Shown here: positions 62,489 to 64,000 of the stretch, in pieces
How positions within the stretch are numbered: the stretch's first letter is position 1
How the letters are laid out: each line of letters opens with the position of its first letter
Source: Paenibacillus pabuli
GTDB taxonomy: Bacteria; Bacillota; Bacilli; Paenibacillales; Paenibacillaceae
Length of the DNA: 64,000 bases
Assembly (NCBI RefSeq): GCF_023101145.1
Contig: NZ_CP073714.1
Span: 6,510,001-6,574,000, forward strand
Reading direction: 5' to 3'
Translations under genes and position numbers: made by a program
The notes under the pieces: model-generated
Databases searched by the model: none
What the model was told of the DNA's origin: nothing
What the model saw: the letters and a program-made list of their open reading frames with translations, nothing else

Positions 62489-64000
62489 GCTGGTCTCCTC
62501 CTGCTGGCAAGGTGAAAGAAACCTCTGTTCCTTCCCCATACACACTCTTAATCTGCAATCCATATGGCTCACCGTAAGTCAAGGTTAAACGTTGATGTAC
62601 GTTACGCATGCCAATCCGGCTCTTCTCCTGTTCTTCGGGTCCACAGATGAACTGCACCACTTCAGCCAGACGCTCCGGCATAATGCCTGCTCCATCGTCA
62701 TTGACACGCACCTGGACAATATCCTCCACCAAACGAATATTTATACACACACGGACCGTGCCCTCTTTATTTTCCAAACCATGCACAATCGCATTCTCTA
62801 CCAGAGGCTGAATGATCAAAGGAGGGATGTACATCTTCTCCACCTCCGGATCGATATGAATCTGGAAAGCAAGTCGGTCGCCGTAACGGAATTTCTGAAT
62901 TTCCAGATAGGAACGTACCATCTCCAGTTCGGCTCTAAAAGTCGTTCTGCCGCTGCCAATCTCAAGACTCTTGCGCATCAACTTGCCCAGAAGCCTGACG
63001 ATATTGGCAATCTCCGCCTCACCTTTGATATGGGCTTTCATACGAATCGACTCCAGAGCATTAAACAAAAAATGAGGATTGATCTGGCTGGCCATCATTT
63101 TCAGTTTAATCTCTTTCTGCGCAATTTCCAATTGATTGTTCTGTTCCGTTGCCTCCACCACCTGAGTCATCAGTTCATTAATGCTCTTCACCATATAATT
63201 GAACTGTCTCGACAGTTGTCCAATCTCATCATTCCCGTCAATGCGGGAAGTCACGTTCAGATCGCCCAGGGCGAGCTTGTTCAGATGTTTGCTCAGACGT
63301 AACAATCGGTTCGACGTGAGGAATGAAATGATGTATACAAGCAGCAATGCAATGACCAGCACAAGCGTAATAAAGAGCATACCGATCATACTAATCATAT
63401 TGGCGTCTTTGACAATATTTTTGGTGGCAAAAACCGAAATGATCTTCAGGCTGTTCATGCTCGATCCAGGACGCAGCTCATCAATAACAATGTTGGACGG
63501 CTCTCCCTGAAAATCCGCTTCTATTGTGCCTTTGGCCTGATTTTGCAGATCTACGCCAAAATCAAGTTCATCCAGCGTCTTACCCACCAGATCGGTATTC
63601 TTGGCCGCAACCACATAACCCTGTTCATCCGTAATCAACGTCTCGAACGGTTCCTGACGTAATAATCCATTCAGCTCATCCTGATTGATTACAATCATCA
63701 GCACACCCTCGGTCCGATATTCGGCAAAAGGTACTTTGCGCACCAGACTGAGCTTGTGAACAGGGTTATCTCCCTTGTCAGGAATGTAGAACCAACCGAT
63801 GCTCGTCGTTTTCAGCGCCTTCTGGTACCAGTAGCTCTCTTCGGTCTGCTTGTCCACCGGAATGAACTCCAGATTGTTGATCAGCGTCTGATTGGTGGAG
63901 TAAAAACGGATGCCCGCAACTTCACGGTAGAGACGCCTGTACTCCTGAAAATCTGTATATTCGAGGTATGCCGAGGTTAGCTCCACAACGCTCTTGTATT
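62481..64000 (-). CDS. Sensor histidine kinase (YesM-like), 5' end beyond window
   Basis: Partial: the frame is open through base 64000, so the true start lies outside. Visible parts in order: the end of an extracytoplasmic sensor domain; membrane helix MISMIGMLFITLVLVIALLL; HAMP (LNKLALGDLNVTSRIDGNDE); phospho-His region KLKMMASQINPHFLFNALES; ATPase with PLVENAIVHGLENKEGTVRV and VNDDGAGIMPERL. YesM-type kinases sense extracellular oligosaccharide, sometimes through the binding protein. It is coupled with the AraC-type regulator. Confidence 0.9.
   Translation of the reverse strand, partial: YKSVVELTSAYLEYTDFQEYRRLYREVAGIRFYSTNQTLINNLEFIPVDKQTEESYWYQKALKTTSIGWFYIPDKGDNPVHKLSLVRKVPFAEYRTEGVLMIVINQDELNGLLRQEPFETLITDEQGYVVAAKNTDLVGKTLDELDFGVDLQNQAKGTIEADFQGEPSNIVIDELRPGSSMNSLKIISVFATKNIVKDANMISMIGMLFITLVLVIALLLVYIISFLTSNRLLRLSKHLNKLALGDLNVTSRIDGNDEIGQLSRQFNYMVKSINELMTQVVEATEQNNQLEIAQKEIKLKMMASQINPHFLFNALESIRMKAHIKGEAEIANIVRLLGKLMRKSLEIGSGRTTFRAELEMVRSYLEIQKFRYGDRLAFQIHIDPEVEKMYIPPLIIQPLVENAIVHGLENKEGTVRVCINIRLVEDIVQVRVNDDGAGIMPERLAEVVQFICGPEEQEKSRIGMRNVHQRLTLTYGEPYGLQIKSVYGEGTEVSFTLPAGGDQHV

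Overview
The window reads as chromosome of a low-to-moderate GC Bacillota, most likely a Paenibacillus. Pointers are the many sugar-utilisation operons of the LplB/LplC/YesM/YesN type, GH65, GH95 and GH1 enzymes with local regulators, strong AGGAGG ribosome binding sites, frequent TTG starts, a quinol oxidase of the Bacillus Qox type and a CssRS-like secretion-stress two-component system. Almost every gene is on the minus strand. Nothing here was checked by database search; all calls come from reading motifs and layout.

Layout. (1) 1-1642: cssS (3' part) and cssR. (2) About 1.8-11.2 kb: an AT-richer accessory stretch holding decayed fragments (TetR, MFS and ABC-exporter remnants, a clipped secreted protein, a transposase scrap, a frameshifted AlbA/Schlafen-like gene, 30-bp repeats) among a few intact genes: a YtrA-like GntR regulator, a DoxX-like membrane protein, a COG2426 membrane protein, and an ABC-2 transporter with a regulator that fuses a degenerate ABC ATPase domain to a LytTR domain. 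(3) 11.2-12.6 kb: metY. (4) 12.8-16.2 kb: the kduI / DeoR / kduD / TIM-barrel operon for 5-keto-4-deoxyuronate use (pectin or glycosaminoglycan), with a striking three-copy 10-bp-period operator. (5) 16.4-31.7 kb: the most unusual region. It is a MaoC hydratase gene converging on a 13-gene run: enoyl reductase, BioY, EcfA, EcfA', EcfT, adenine-deaminase-like amidohydrolase, acyl-CoA ligase, thiolase lacking its second cysteine, SDR, UGT-type glycosyltransferase, MFS exporter, GT2 glycosyltransferase and acyl-CoA dehydrogenase. (6) 32.1-43.7 kb: an alpha-glucoside phosphorolysis regulon (LacI repressor, GH65 phosphorylase, ABC importer, six-hairpin glycosidase, beta-phosphoglucomutase, GH13). 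(7) 43.8-48.4 kb: qoxABCD and a small membrane protein. (8) 48.6-64 kb: GH1 and GH95 glycosidases, three tandem paralogous binding proteins, two permeases and a YesM/YesN-type two-component system; the kinase runs off the right end.

How the parts work together. Regions 4, 6 and 8 equip the cell for plant-derived oligosaccharides. Both importers lack an ATPase gene, so they probably share an MsmX-type ATPase encoded elsewhere. Region 5 combines a complete set of acyl-CoA cycle enzymes, a self-contained biotin-type ECF importer and two glycosyltransferases with an exporter. This suggests either uptake and side-chain processing of biotin or a related acid, or synthesis of a glycosylated acyl product. 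It is the best candidate for an undescribed system here.
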